Below are positions 1 to 10,162 of a DNA stretch of 64,000 bases, one piece after another. Below the pieces are notes generated by a model, which was not told the origin of the DNA, ran no database searches, and saw nothing but the letters and a program-made list of their open reading frames with translations. This DNA is from Diplonema papillatum (Eukaryota; Euglenozoa; Diplonemea; Diplonemida; Diplonemidae). Each line of letters opens with the position of its first letter. Position 1 is the first letter of the stretch. The DNA is taken from positions 124,001-188,000 of the forward strand of contig JAPJBO010000205.1 of the NCBI GenBank assembly GCA_030068145.1, given 5' to 3'. The translations under genes were made by a program, and so were the position numbers.

Positions 1-1315
1 TTATGCCTGCTTACGCACGTGTCCTTGACACCTTTTCGCAGTAGAGAAATTGGTGCACATCGCCCTGGGCACCGGGATACTACGGGTTGGAAGCAACTGA
101 AGGCCGGACCCCGGCATCCTCGCGGTAGAACACGACAGTCATAGCCACCTGGGTCAGAAGCGGCTGGAGACCTGTCCTTCGCCCTCAGCTGGCGGACGGT
201 ACCTCGGAGCATTTTCGTTACTGAACCAACGTGCCCGTAGCCTGGCGTTCGTCGTGGGCCGACGGGTCAAGTGGCTACCGATTTCCCAAACTAAGGCATC
301 AACGCGTGGCGCACCTTGGGGTTTGGCGCTTGCGCTGAACACAAGCTCGTAGAGACGGTCAGCCACAGGGCACAGCGGACGGGGTTGTGGCACTGTGCTG
401 CCTCCGACTCAAAGCTTTGCAAACTGTGGTTGACTGTCACGTGCACGATAAACCACGGTCATCCTGTCGACCGCTTCTCCGGCATAAGAGGTGTTGCTGC
501 TCCTGAGCCCCAGCAGACCCGGTCGGATCCGGCTTTTTTTCGGAAACCGAGGCTATTCGACCCTTAGGCTCGTGGCTCCGCAGCACACCCGGACACGCGA
601 AGCTTGCTCCCGTGAAATAGGGGGCTGGCTACAGGTCACTTCTCACCTACAGGCCCAGCTGCTGAGCCGAGACCAGCAGTCTGCTGCGCCCACAAGGGGT
701 TACGAACAAAAGAAATAACAAATGGTAAACAACTCGATACCTCGCCGACCCTAGCTCGAACGAAGAGCGCGTTTCTTTTTTCTCTCCCCGTTCTGCCGCA
801 TGATCGTGCCCGCGAGGTGTCGTTGCCGCTCGTTCAAGGAGAATACCTCATGCCGAACAGGACCCCTGTGCGAAACTGCTGGACACGACTGTTGTCCACT
901 TCCACGTTAGATGAGACAGGGAATCTTGAGTTTGCTCATCGATTGTTTCGAAGCTTCACCAGCTTCGGCTGACACCATTTGTGCTCTTAACCATGGTTAA
1001 GAAGACGTACGAAACCCAAGGCACACGTGCAGCCCAAAGCACTGCAGAACAACACGAAAAGCCTCCAGGCGAAACCCCGTTTTCACCTTTCTTATATGTT
1101 GTCGACAACAAACAAGTAAAAGAATAAAACAAAACTACGCATTTCTTCCCCCCGACCCTAGCCCCCACCCCCCGTCGCGCAAGAAGAATCCGCCCGTGCT
1201 CTCGTGCTCGAGCCACCGGCACATCGCCTCCTGCGCTTCGACGGCCCGCACAGACTCGGGCTCGACCGCTTTAGCGACCGTAGATAAAGTTCGATTTCTG
1301 CAGAGGTGTGGTGTT
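1..1315. other. Intergenic, no gene recognised
   Basis: No coding region or known RNA could be supported here. The only recognisable piece is a short dispersed repeat near 1055-1140 (gaaaagcctccaggcgaaac and flanks), which recurs near 16706-16745 and 55415-55470. Confidence 0.5.
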
Positions 1316-1502
1316 AGTTTTTTACATAAGCGCCAGCTTGGAAGGAAATGCTCGACGATGCTGCCAGACAAAGAACCGAAGGGATCCCCAAGTGCTGCTG
1401 TAACTACCGAACCACGTGTAGAGCCCTATACGACAAATCACACAAACACAACAGTCAAAGTCCTGAGTGAGAAAACAACACACGGTGGTGCAAGCGAAGA
1501 AC
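1316..1502 (-). repeat. SINE-like repeat family B, copy 1
   Basis: In the plus-strand text it starts with a T-run and TACATAAGCGCCAGCTTG and ends near GAAGAACAAG. Read on the minus strand it ends in GGCGCTTATGTAAAAAA, an A-tail typical of a retroposon. The same unit recurs at 35912, 43804 and 58916, with a head-only copy at 63813. It has no ORF of its own. Confidence 0.75.
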
Positions 1503-1506
1503 AAGC

Positions 1507-1600
1507 TTTTGTGTGTAGTTCTTACTTGATAGGTATAACACGACACGCTGCCGAACGTCTCTTTTTTGAATAATGATAAACGTGTGTGTTGCCATAAGAA
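1507..1600 (-). repeat. Short dispersed repeat N, copy 1
   Basis: On the minus strand this reads as GTTTATCATTATT, then AAAAAAGAGACG, then GGCAGCGTGTCGTG. A clear relative on the plus strand lies at 51405-51500. It directly adjoins repeat B copy 1. The function is unknown. Confidence 0.55.
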
Positions 1601-1894
1601 AAATGAAAATGGGGGAGAAATGGTGGGGCTGGCCGCGAGAGAGAAAAATGCACACCAGAGGGCTGCCTATGAGGCGCCGCGGGGAGCGATCGGGCGAGAT
1701 CCCGGCGAGGTTGAGGGCGGCCTCAGTTCCACAAAGCCATCTCCTCTTACGTGCCGTTCGAGTGGGCAGAGCCAATCAACACCTAGCGTCCCCGGTACCC
1801 CGTGCCTCATGGTCGGTGGTCTTCCCCTTCTGTCCTCTTCTTGCTTGGGTGTCATCCACGAGGTTTCTCGAGCGAACCGCACAAGGAGAATCCA

Positions 1895-2200
1895 GAGTCA
1901 AACACGGTCTCGGTCTATTAGGAGGGGATGGAACCGGCTTATTACGGTACGGGTTTGCGGGTTTGGGGTTTGCGGCGAAGAAGAAGCCGAAGAGCCCGCG
2001 GGTCGTGTCGCCCAGCCCCATCAAGACGACGCAGTTCTCCCGCTCGATGACTGACAGCCGGGGATCGCAGTCGAAGCGAGGAGTGCCGCGCCCCTGAAGC
2101 AACCCCTCAGACTGAACGAGAATAACAACGCCGTTCGTCAAGGCAAAGAGGCCCCAAGGCCAGAAACACAACACGGTGCGAACGAAGAGGTAGTCACCTG
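1895..2200 (+). pseudogene. Broken duplicate of the kinase 5' exon region
   Basis: From 1976 the sequence matches the kinase exon around 2720-2900: the same GCGAAGAAGAAGCCGAAGAG start and the same run encoding the Pro/Ser/Lys-rich segment. It then diverges with indels after about 2100 (CGCGCCCCTGAAG against CGCCGCCCTTGAAG) and has no kinase domain. A second paired block at 1895-1950 and 2313-2365 (GGTCTATYAGGAGG and following) shows that the duplication also took in upstream DNA. It is a local partial duplication, not a gene. Confidence 0.8.
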
Positions 2201-2562
2201 TGTGACACATGCAGAGAATATGTGTGCGATGGTCTGCATTTGTCACTCAGGTGACTCCCTCCTTGTTCGTACCATCGCCACAGATTCTCTGCATTCTCAA
2301 CTTCAAACCGCCATGTATCGCAACCACGGTCTATCAGGAGGAGATGGAACCGGCTTCGTACGATACACACGAGCAGAACCATGTAAGCACCCGCAACTTA
2401 CAGGAGGGAAGAGGGACTGTGGGGTTGCGTGCGCAAAAAAAAGAGAAAAAGGGCGGAACCCCCCCCTCGCCCACCCCCTCCCCCCTCCCCCCGAGAGGCA
2501 GTGCTCTGTCTAAACATTAAACTAAGATTTTCCCCCCGACGAAGCCGCTGTACTCGGAAGGC
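2201..2562. other. Kinase 5' flank with repeat E
   Basis: The flank contains the second copy of the duplicated upstream block, a long C-rich tract at 2459-2492, and repeat E (GCAGTGCTCTGTCTAAAC and ATTAAACTAAG) ending about 20 bases before the kinase ATG. Repeat E recurs at about 30330-30375 and 39850-39885. No promoter motif was recognised. Confidence 0.5.
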
Positions 2563-4050
2563 ATGGTGGAAGAAAAGAAGAAGCCGCGGCGGCGGACCGC
2601 GGGCGACGTCGACGGGCGGGTGCTGAGGAAGCCGCCGCTGCCCCACGCCGCGCTGTCGGCGTCGATGATGGGCGGCAAGGTGCCCCCGGTGCCGATCAGC
2701 CGGCCGACCCCCGGCGCCGCGGCGAAGAAGAAGCCGAAGAGCCCGCGGGTCGTGTCGCCCAGCCCCATCAAGACGACGCAGTTCTCCCGCTCGATGACCG
2801 ACAGCCGGGGATCGCAGTCGAAGCCAGGTGTGCCGCCGCCCTTGAAGCAGCCCCTCAAACGCGACGAGAGAACCGAGTCAGGTGCACCCCGGTCGCCGTT
2901 CGTCAAGGCGGAGCGGCCCAAGTTCAAGAAGCCGAAGAAGCAGTCTTCCCTCCGCAACGCCGAAATGTGCCCAAAGTGCGGGACTATCGTGCCGAAGGGC
3001 ATCATCAAACACGGCGGGGAGCATTCCATCGGCTCGTTCAGCATCGACCCACGGGACCTTGTCGTGAACACCTCAAAGGTCCTCGGAGAAGGTGGATTCG
3101 GCGTCGTTTACCTCGGGGACTTTCAAGCGACGGAGGTTGCGGTGAAGGTGATGCTCACGAAGAAGCGCCCGACGCAGTCGGACATCGACGACTGGAAGAA
3201 AGAAGTGGACATCATGACCCACCTCAGGCACCCTAACATCCTTGCTATCCTCGGCGCGGTGTTCGACGAGGCGAGGCTGGCCATCGTGACGGAGTATTGC
3301 GCAAAGGGCAGCCTGCGGAAGGTCGTTAAGGACATCGCCAGGGGCGCGCGGCTGGAGGTCACGTGGTCGCGCAAGCTCGACTGGCTGCAGCAGATTGCGA
3401 AGGGGATGGCGTTCCTGCACCACAAGCGCATCCACCACCGCGACCTGAAGGCGTCGAACATCTTCGTCTCCGGCGACACCATGAAGATCGCGGACTTCGG
3501 CCTCTCCAACTTCCGCTCCGGCCCTTCCACACCGACACACCACCCCGCCACTCCCGAAAGGCGGGAGTCGGGGCATGTTTCGACGCCTTTGGACCCGCTG
3601 AACAATTCCGCGTCGTTGAACGACACGATCGAGAGTTCGCCCGGAAAAGACGACAACGCGAAGCCCGACGCGTCGGGGACCTTCGCCTTCGTCGCGCCGG
3701 AGGTGTGGAAGAACAGGCCGTTTACGAACGCGAGCGACGTGTACTCGTTCGGCGTGCTGATGATCGAGCTGCTCACGACGAAGATCCCGTTCGACGACGT
3801 GCCGGAGGAGGAAGAAGAGAAGTGCGCGCGTCGCATCCGCCGGGGCACGGCCCGCCCGGCCATGCCGGACAGCCTCGGCGGCGACGCCATCCCCGACTCG
3901 ATCCGCGACGTCATCCACGGGTGCCTGCAGTTCGCCTCCAAGAACCGACCGTCCTTCCGCGAACTCGTCGACTCCCTCCAGCAAGAAATGGAGGAGGCGT
4001 ACGCGTTCTGCACCTGCCCGGTGCCGTACGAATCGGACGACGAAGGAGAG
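2563..4050 (+). CDS. TKL-type protein kinase, large exon
   Basis: This exon encodes an ATP-dependent protein kinase. The first 150 residues are basic and Pro/Ser-rich with little predicted structure. A CPKCG...H...H segment at about residues 140-158 may bind zinc. The kinase domain follows with all hallmarks: glycine loop GEGGFG at about 175, VAVK lysine 195, HRDLKASN with catalytic Asp 294, DFG Asp 311 and APE Glu 380. An insert of about 50 residues rich in Ser/Thr/Pro lies between DFG and APE in the activation segment. The wording of subdomains VIb-XI resembles the tyrosine-kinase-like group. The exon ends in phase 0 at GAAGGAGAG before the donor GTATGC at 4051, so the frame open beyond 4050 is intronic. 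The start is the ATG at 2563; an upstream exon cannot be excluded. The substrate is unknown. Confidence 0.85.
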
Positions 4051-4076
4051 GTATGCCCCCCCCCCCCCCCCCCCCA
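4051..4076 (+). promoter_or_regulatory. 5' splice donor of the kinase exon
   Basis: The donor is GTATGC directly after GGAGAG, followed by a run of C. The same GTATGC donor appears at 25209, 35900 and 49905, which supports this boundary. An antisense copy of repeat A begins only about 27 bases into the intron. Confidence 0.7.
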
Positions 4077-4232
4077 TTTTTTTTGTATAAGCACCTGCTT
4101 GGTTAGGAAATACTTGAGGAGGCTGCCAGCTGCAAAAGATCAAAGGCGGGAAATGTGCTGTAGGTGAATTTGAGTTTAGTGGCGGGCGTAAGCGTGCAAC
4201 AATAAAGACCCATTCTGTAGTTGTATTGTTTC
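4077..4232 (-). repeat. SINE-like repeat family A, copy 1
   Basis: Plus-strand order is a T-run, GTATAAGCACCTGCTTGG, GGCTGCCAGCTGC, then GTAGTTGTATTGTTT. Reversed, it ends in GTGCTTATACAAAA, an A-tailed retroposon 3' end. The 5' head seen in full-length copies such as 19553-19779 is missing here. Confidence 0.8.
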
Positions 4233-4499
4233 GAGGGCACAAACCTTTTCCTTTTCCCCCGTCTCTTTTCCATTCTTGCTGCATGCCCCATCAAAAGCAA
4301 TCGAAAAATAAAATAAAACAAAGGGATAATTAGCTTATAGCCACCAAGAAACTTTTTATTTAGCTTATAGCCAGGAGGGCCTGAAACTTTTTATTTAGCT
4401 TATATCCACAAAAAACTTTTTATTTAGCTTATAGCCACAAAAAACTTTTTTATTAGCTTCGAGCCACATTTTGCAAAATTTTGGTCATTTTTTGGGTTG

Positions 4500-4735
4500 G
4501 CAAAATTTTGGGTCCAAAAATTGGGTCCAAAAATTGGGTCCAAAAATTGGGTCCAAAAATTGGGTCCAAAAATTGGGTCCAAAAATTGGGTCCAAAAATT
4601 GGGTCCAAAAATTGGGTCCAAAAATTGGGTCCAAAAATTAAGTCCATGATTAGGGTCCAGGATTTTGGTCCAGGATTTTGGTCCAGGATTTGGGTCCAAA
4701 AATTGGGTCCAGAATTTGGGTCCAGAATTCGGGTA
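4500..4735. repeat. Simple satellite, about 13-bp unit (ttgggtccaaaaa)
   Basis: About 18 tandem copies of ttgggtccaaaaa lie here, most of them perfect, decaying rightwards to ttttggtccagga forms. The long open frames across it on both strands are by-products of the repeat. A related ttttgggtccaag array lies at 38773-38877. Confidence 0.9.
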
Positions 4736-5397
4736 TATCTTTGGGCTGTTTCAATAAAGGGTCAAAAGGGCCTTCCCTCCCCCAAAACAATAAGACTCCA
4801 GATACGCAAACTCTTTCGAACGCTGCACACGGGTATCCTTCAAGTGACCTCATAACTATCATGTTGCATAAGGCGTATCCGGATCTGAAAGCCGAAGACT
4901 TTGTAACACTTTACCGCAACCGAAGTCGCGAACCGGGTTCGGCTTGCACTGCAAAAGCAGCATAATTGTGTCTTGCGCCCGAGCGCGGAAATCCGCCACC
5001 CGCCATTCGGCTAGATTGCAAGAACACAATTGCGAAGCGTACTACAAACGGATAGTGTTACAAAGGCGAACGAATCATGCGAGAACCTATGGAGGGGCCC
5101 CTCGACAGCTTTCAGAACACGGCATAGTAAGTCAAGAGACGGATAAGCGTGTGCACACTCTACTCCCGTTTGATGCATTTTCCACCTTTCCCCCCTTTCT
5201 TTGATCTGGGTGTATTTGCGGGACTACTGCAAAACGTATCGAATGAAAGCTAGCAAGTACAAACTAAGACCAGTTCCAGTTTGCTCTGGGGGCAGGTTTG
5301 ATGTCATCTGGGGGGTTTTCTAAAGCCAGGTACCTCGACTTAAGTTCGGCTGCATCAGTGTTGGCTTTCGACATACTTCTGTGTGGGTTCGGTGGAC

Positions 5398-5725
5398 CGC
5401 CCAAAACTGTCCAAAAACTCGACCAAATTTTGGACCGAATTTTTGACCAAAATTTTTGACCCAAAATTTTTGACCAAATTTTTGGACCAAATTTTCGGAC
5501 CAAGGACCCAAAATTTTTGACCCAAATTTTTGACCCAAAATTTTTGACCCAAATTTTTTGACCAAATTTTTGGACCAAAAATTTTTGACCAAATTTTTTG
5601 ACCAAATTTTTTGACCCAAAAATTTTGACCCAAAAATTTTGACCCAAATTTTTGACCCAAAATTTTGACCACAATTTTTGACCAAAATTTTTTGACCAAC
5701 TTTTTTGACCAAGTTTTCACCAGGT
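5398..5725. repeat. Simple satellite of gaccaaatttttt type
   Basis: Tandem, variable units of 12-14 bp of the form ttttttgacc(c)aaa fill this stretch. As with the left satellite, several frames stay open only because of the repetition. The unit differs from the 4500 array but has a similar A/T-run plus GGTC/GACC composition. Confidence 0.85.
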
Positions 5726-5799
5726 GGCTATAAGCTAAAAAAAAAGTTTCAGGACCTTCTGGCTATAAGCTAAATAAAAAGTTTTTTTGTGGCTATAAC

Positions 5800-6097
5800 A
5801 CGGATTGGAAACGATCGTTTACGAGAATTCGTGATTTTGGCCTAAAAAAAAAAACGATCGTGAAAAAAAAAACGATCGTTTTTTTTCCATAGGGGTTTGC
5901 TTCGGTGTGTCGAGTGACGAGTAGTTCGAGTAAGGTTTTGTGTATCACATTATTGCCACGACAGCGCTATGGCACTGGAACGAGCAGACAGTCGAGGGTA
6001 GGCATCAGATTCGTCTTTGAAGGAGCCCCGTTCATCGGAGTTCGCCGGAGTCGAAGCATTGCCTTAGGTGAAGGAGTCAAAACTCAAACTCAAGTTA
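5800..6097. other. Palindromic ACGATCGT stretch, no gene
   Basis: Near 5810-5885 AACGATCGTTT recurs three times around A/T runs. A similar ACGATCGTTTT-rich stretch sits at 16289-16372 beside the second foldback-type array. Nothing coding was recognised up to 6097. Confidence 0.45.
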
Positions 6098-6182
6098 CTG
6101 GGGGGGGTTGCAGCGCTCTTGTTAAGGATCAGCCACTTTGGCCGGATGGCCGGATAAACCAGACCCCCCCCCCTCCCCCCCC
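6098..6182. repeat. G-run/C-run bounded short repeat P, copy 1
   Basis: A G-run is followed by CAGCGCTCTTGTTAAGGATC and GGCCGGATGGCCGGATAAAC, and ends in a long C-run. The same unit is at 8383-8468. A looser relative with CTTGTTAAGAACC and a C-run is at 9352-9440. Confidence 0.75.
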
Positions 6183-7928
6183 CCTCTACAGTGCAGTTGC
6201 CTTGGAGGCTGGGTGGTCAAATTCTCTAAGGTGAAATGGTCAAGATTTCCTGACAAAAATGGGCCCACGCTGGGAACTACTGTGTCGCCCAGTTTGGCGG
6301 CGGCAACCCGTTCAGCAGCAATTTGAGACAATCTTGCTGCCCCAAGAACCACGCTGGCGTACGTCACATGTAGCCAGCCGTCGACTACTAACCGGCGTGA
6401 CAGGACATGCCTCCAGCCGGACACGTGTTCCGCGAAGCTGCGTTTCAGGTTCGCAGGTTCGCTGAAAACGCCAGCCCCTTTCCAGCACCATCTTTCTCCC
6501 AACACGGGGGCACCTACCAATTCCCCACGCTGCCGGCAGAGCCTGCAAACGAACCGACCAGGGTCAACTTCCACGTAGCCTGAAGCTGCCGCAGCCCATG
6601 ACGTGTTTTGTGACACGACCGGTTTAACAGGGGCCGTACGAAGGCGAGCAAAGAACGGGTGCAACTCTTTGTTGGTGGGTGCCGGCAAGGCAGTGGACGC
6701 TGCCTGTCTAGGCAAAAACTGCAGCACGAAGAAGTGTCCAACCGCGTCGTAGCTTTCTGCAACGAAAGCGATGCACACTTCGTTCGGGGTGATACCGTGA
6801 ATCCTGGGGACACACGTTTCATGTTGGCCCCGAGAGATGTAGCGCATCTTGTGATGGGAACAGAAAGCGGCCACCTCGTTTGTCGTCAACCCCAGGAAGA
6901 TCTCACTGGTTAGGGCATCCGTCACTGCAGTCTGCAGTCTCGCCTTCGTCATGTGGAGCATGGAAGGGGTGGCAACATCCCTCCAAAACTGCTGCAGCTG
7001 TAGTACAGTCGGCAGGTGGGCTGGCCCGCACTGATTGCGCTGCAGAGCCGAAGCCACGTACAGCGTTACGTACGAGCAACTCATATTGTATTGAGTTGTC
7101 GTCGTTGTCGCGAGGTCGATCGTAAACCCTTGCGACTCTAACGATTCGAGGAACAGGCGCTTCGGGCTTTCCACCAGGGCCCATCCGTGGTCGATGACGC
7201 GGGCCTCAAACCTCGCTTCTTGATCGCCAGAGGGCACATCCCCCGTCGCCTGGGCCAGCCTCGATTCCAGTTCGGCCCGCGTGCCCGTCGTCGCAAGGTT
7301 TTGCGCCCTCAACAGGGCCTGGATATCGGCAACCATTTTCCTTCGCTTCTTAGGCGGCTCAGCAACCGTATCAGCGGTGCTTGTGTCGTCTGTTTCCGCG
7401 TCAACAACTTCTTCGTCGACCTTGGTAGCGCCCTCGTCAATGTGCTCAGCCCCCTCCATAGCCGCGCACTCGTCCACTGATTCGTCTCCGATATCGTCTG
7501 CAACGACAGCCTGCAATCTGGCACGAGCCTCTGCCTCAGCAGCAGCCAGGTCACTGAACTGCTCCTTCCAAATGCTGGTCAGACACGCTGTTACGGCGGT
7601 GGAACTATCCTCGTTCCAGGCGCTACCGAGGCACCGCTTTGCAAATGCCTGCAAGTCGCCGTACTTGCCAGCGTACAGCTCCTTCCCTGGTTCCTTTTTG
7701 CGACAGGGGAAGCTCGTTCGTCATGCGCACTACAGCACTCATGACAGCGGCAGTGTCCGCGAACTTCTCGTGCTTCCAGATGCTGCCCAAGTTGCAATTC
7801 GCAGCATTCCAGTCGGTTGGTGACCAAATCAAGCTCGCCGGAGTCGACTTGATGACAGCCAAAGCCTGCTTATAGAAGTCAGGGTGCCCGACAGGGAACA
7901 GTTGCTTGCAAGTGCGCAGACCGGACAT
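6122..7928 (-). pseudogene. SAP-domain protein with zinc-finger-like motif; frameshifted, tail replaced by a repeat
   Basis: The minus-strand ATG at 7928 opens a frame that breaks at an A5 run near 7700-7712; the continuation runs 7654 to 6122 one frame over. One base less in that run would join them (LSQ then KEPGKELY), so this is a frameshift or a sequencing error. The upstream part and the start of the downstream part share a weak repeat (LGSIW / LTSIW). A SAP-like DNA-binding motif (VADIQALLRAQNL) lies at about residues 107-136 of the downstream part, after an acidic stretch and a PPKKRRK nuclear signal. Later come NMSCSYVTLYVA, GHFFVLQFLP and a CRLC...H...H finger. The last 50 residues lie in a repeat also found at 9130-9215, so the natural end is lost. 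Probably transposon-derived; the family was not identified. Confidence 0.55.
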
Positions 7929-8214
7929 TTTGGAGACGAGAAGAATTTAGGTAAGGTGTTGATTTCGACAAGAAAAATTTGAATAGTCCTGGATTGGTGT
8001 TGTGCTGATGTCTTGCGGTCGTTCGGGTCACTCGATGATACTCAGGGCACTCATCAGTGGTGGTACTCGGGGCCGGCCTCTTTGTGGCAAACGACAAACG
8101 ACAAACGCAAGTGAGAAACCGTCGCACTGTGTCGGGGCTAGTTCTTCTTCTTGGCCAGAAACAAAAAGCGAAAAAACTCCCACCGACTGGGCAGGCAGAT
8201 TCGTACAAGGTGAA
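7929..8214. other. 5' flank of the SAP-domain gene
   Basis: No gene recognised. It contains the upstream side of the minus-strand ATG at 7928 and a CAAACGACAAACGACAAACG triplet near 8088-8108. Confidence 0.4.
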
Positions 8215-8360
8215 AAGGTCAAGGTCAAGATCCCCTGCAAAAATGGGCCCACAAAAATTTTTCCGAAGTGTGGTATTTGGGGTATTTGGGCCCCAAAAAA
8301 AAAAATTTTTTTTTTGACCATTCACCGTGGCGACCACCTTAGAGCGTGACAGGTACGGTC
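8215..8360. mobile_element. MITE-like repeat L, copy with inverted ends
   Basis: The left end AAGGTGAAAAGGTCAA and right end TTGACCATTCACC are imperfect inverted repeats around TGGGCCCACAAAAATTT and an A/T run. Other copies are at 9130-9290 and, cut short, 6180-6262. The outer right part (CCTTAGAGCGTGACAGG, 8337-8353) matches the reverse of 15378-15400, hinting at a larger family. No ORF is present. Confidence 0.55.
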
Positions 8361-8382
8361 CACCTCCACAGTGCCAATACCA

Positions 8383-8468
8383 AGGGGGGGGGGGCAGCGC
8401 TCTTGTTAAGGATCAGCCACTTTGGCCGGATGGCCGGATAAACCAGACCCCCCCCCCCCCCCCCCCCT
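8383..8468. repeat. G-run/C-run bounded short repeat P, copy 2
   Basis: Near-identical to 6098-6182 in its core (CTTGTTAAGGATCAGCCAC and GGCCGGATAAACCAGAC), with longer homopolymer flanks. Confidence 0.75.
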
Positions 8469-8640
8469 GCGGTGCCAGACTCACACCGCAGTCCTGTCTG
8501 CAGACACTCAGGTTCCACGCTGATGATGGTCCGCCTTATGTGTCCGTGGCTTAAAGGACCGAAACACGGCGCAGACGGGACCAGTGCGGTGTTGAGCACA
8601 TACCCATTCCAAGCACGTTCTTGCAATCCCCCCATTCCAG
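8469..8640. repeat. Dispersed repeat Q, copy 1
   Basis: CCAGACTCACACCGCAGTCC through CCAAGCACGTTCTTGCAATC. Almost the same text occurs at 8975-9130 and 30137-30290, each followed by a C-run. Confidence 0.8.
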
Positions 8641-8652
8641 TAGGGTACTTCG

Positions 8653-9130
8653 CGTAACGCGACTTGCTGCCCTCAGCACGCAGGATTACTTCCTCGCACT
8701 CTTTTCCTTTTGGTACTTCAACCATTGGTGCTGCACACGGCAACCCCATGTCCACTGTGCTCTGCGGAGTTTACTTCGCAGATTGCCACCGTAAAAAGAA
8801 GACAAGTCAGTGCTGCCTAGCGAGTCGCAGTCACAATCAGGGCGAGTGCCCTGAGTTTTTTAACTGATTGCTCAGACACGGTTGTAGGGGCCTTCTCCCC
8901 GTGACGGATTCGCCTGTGCTCTAGTAGCACGGGTGGTCCTGGCTGTGACGAGCTACGAACAGCCGCCTGACAAACCAGACTCACACCGCAGTCCTGTCTG
9001 CAGACACTCAGGTTCCACGCTGATGATGGTCCGCCTGATGTGTCCGTGGCTTAAAGGACCGAAACACGGCGCAGACGGGACCAGTGCGGTGTTGAGCACA
9101 TACCCATTCCAAGCACGTTCTCGCAAACCC
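8653..9130. repeat. About 480-bp duplicated segment, copy 1
   Basis: The block from GCGTAACGCGACTTGCTGCC to the end of repeat Q is repeated almost base for base at 29811-30290, 21 kb away. Only a few differences are visible (TTTTCC against TTTTTCC, GACAAACC against GACAACCC). A diverged partial relative is at 19140-19240. No protein was recognised; the high identity implies recent copying. Confidence 0.85.
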
Positions 9131-9290
9131 CCCCCTCTACAGTGCAGTTGCCTTGGAGGCTGGGTGGTCAAATTCTCTAAGGTGAAATGGTCAAAATTCC
9201 CTGCCAAAAGTGGGCCCACAAAAATTTTCCAAAGTGTGGTATTTGGGGTATTTGGGGCAAAAAAAAAATTTTTTTTTTCTGACCAAGGAA
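9131..9290. mobile_element. MITE-like repeat L, copy 2
   Basis: It begins CTCTACAGTGCAGTTGCC and runs through GGTGGTCAAATTC, TGGGCCCACAAAAATTT and an A/T run to CTGACCA. It directly follows repeat Q. The start is shared with 6184-6262. Confidence 0.55.
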
Positions 9291-10162
9291 AAATCCAACC
9301 TTTTTCCAGATTTCCAAAATGCCTCTTCTATTCAAGGTACCTCCTGTATTCAACCCCCCAGGCATCTTGTTAAGAACCATCCATCCATCCATCAGCCGGC
9401 TGACCCCCCCCCCCCCCCCCCCCCCCCACCCCCCCCCCTCCCTGTTCCCCTGGACGGAATGTGAGTGCTTCGTTTGTTGTGTCCTTCTCCCATCAACGAC
9501 AGGGGAACCCGGTTCATTCCGGGGCCTAGGTGGACGGAGCGGCCGTACCCACCCAGTCACCCCAAACGCCGCGGGGTGACCTCTCAAAAAAAGAACCCGC
9601 TCGCTTTCTGAGGGCTCTGACGCGAGGGACGTACAGAGCCCGAAAAAAACCCGCCTTGTGCACACAACCGACGAGAAGGAAGCAACCGGTACAGGTAGGG
9701 AGACGGTCCACCCAAATCGACTTCGCCCCGCTGTACCACCAACCACGGCATCGAGACCGGGCAGAGTTTAGGTGAACTCCATCCTGCCCCCGTACGGTCT
9801 CGTCACTACCAATCGGGACCTGTTCCATTGTACAACCGAAACCCCAGAAAATCGACAAAAGACGCGTCGGGCCCTGAGCCTGGCAAAAAAACCAGTAGCA
9901 GTAGTTTAGAAGCGTGAATTCCCTACCCCCCCGTGTATTGCACCGCCGACCGTCCAGACGAACAAGCCGCCCCATCCGCCCGCCCCTCCCTATCACCCCT
10001 TCCGTTACGTTACGTTACGTCATAGATCTTCCCTCCGACTCGTTGGCCTTCCTCCACGACGACTCACCGTCCCCCCAAAAAAAACCCCCCGACTGTTCCG
10101 CGTGTCCGGTTTTGCGACGACCCGGTCCACAAACGCGCGAGGTCCTACCGGAACGGGTCAAG
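9291..10162. other. 5' flank of the Penelope-like element, with C-run and hairpin
   Basis: It holds a 40-base C-rich tract at 9404-9440 and a perfect 8-bp hairpin, GGGCTCTG at 9612-9619 with CAGAGCCC at 9634-9641, preceded by CTGA and followed by GAAA. The frame of the downstream ORF stays open from 9914, but with only a GTG and no ATG before 10163. The element's left boundary was not found. Confidence 0.45.

Larger units (their letters stand above)
4330..5799. mobile_element. Foldback-type element with inverted arrays and inner satellites
   Basis: The left end (4330-4460) is a tandem array of TTAGCTTATAGCCAC plus ACTTTTTATT. The right end (5731-5799) is the reverse complement, GGCTATAAGCTAAATAAAAAG. 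Inside are two simple satellites, 4500-4735 and 5398-5725, around a unique core. No transposase ORF is seen. A related array at 16378-16510 is likewise joined to TTTCCAATCCGTG, as here at 5800-5812. A non-autonomous foldback transposon is the simplest reading. Confidence 0.6.

Noticed and set aside
3073-4284. Minus-strand frame opposite the kinase
   Set aside because: GC-rich shadow; the plus strand has every kinase motif.
9600-9645. Hammerhead ribozyme upstream of the Penelope-like ORF
   Set aside because: CTGA, a perfect 8-bp stem and GAAA are in order, but the UGA/GA bases that should follow CTGA before the stem are missing and no partner for the third stem was seen.
10010-10022. Telomere-like TTACG repeats
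   Set aside because: Only three short units inside the 5' flank of the retroelement; no longer tract.
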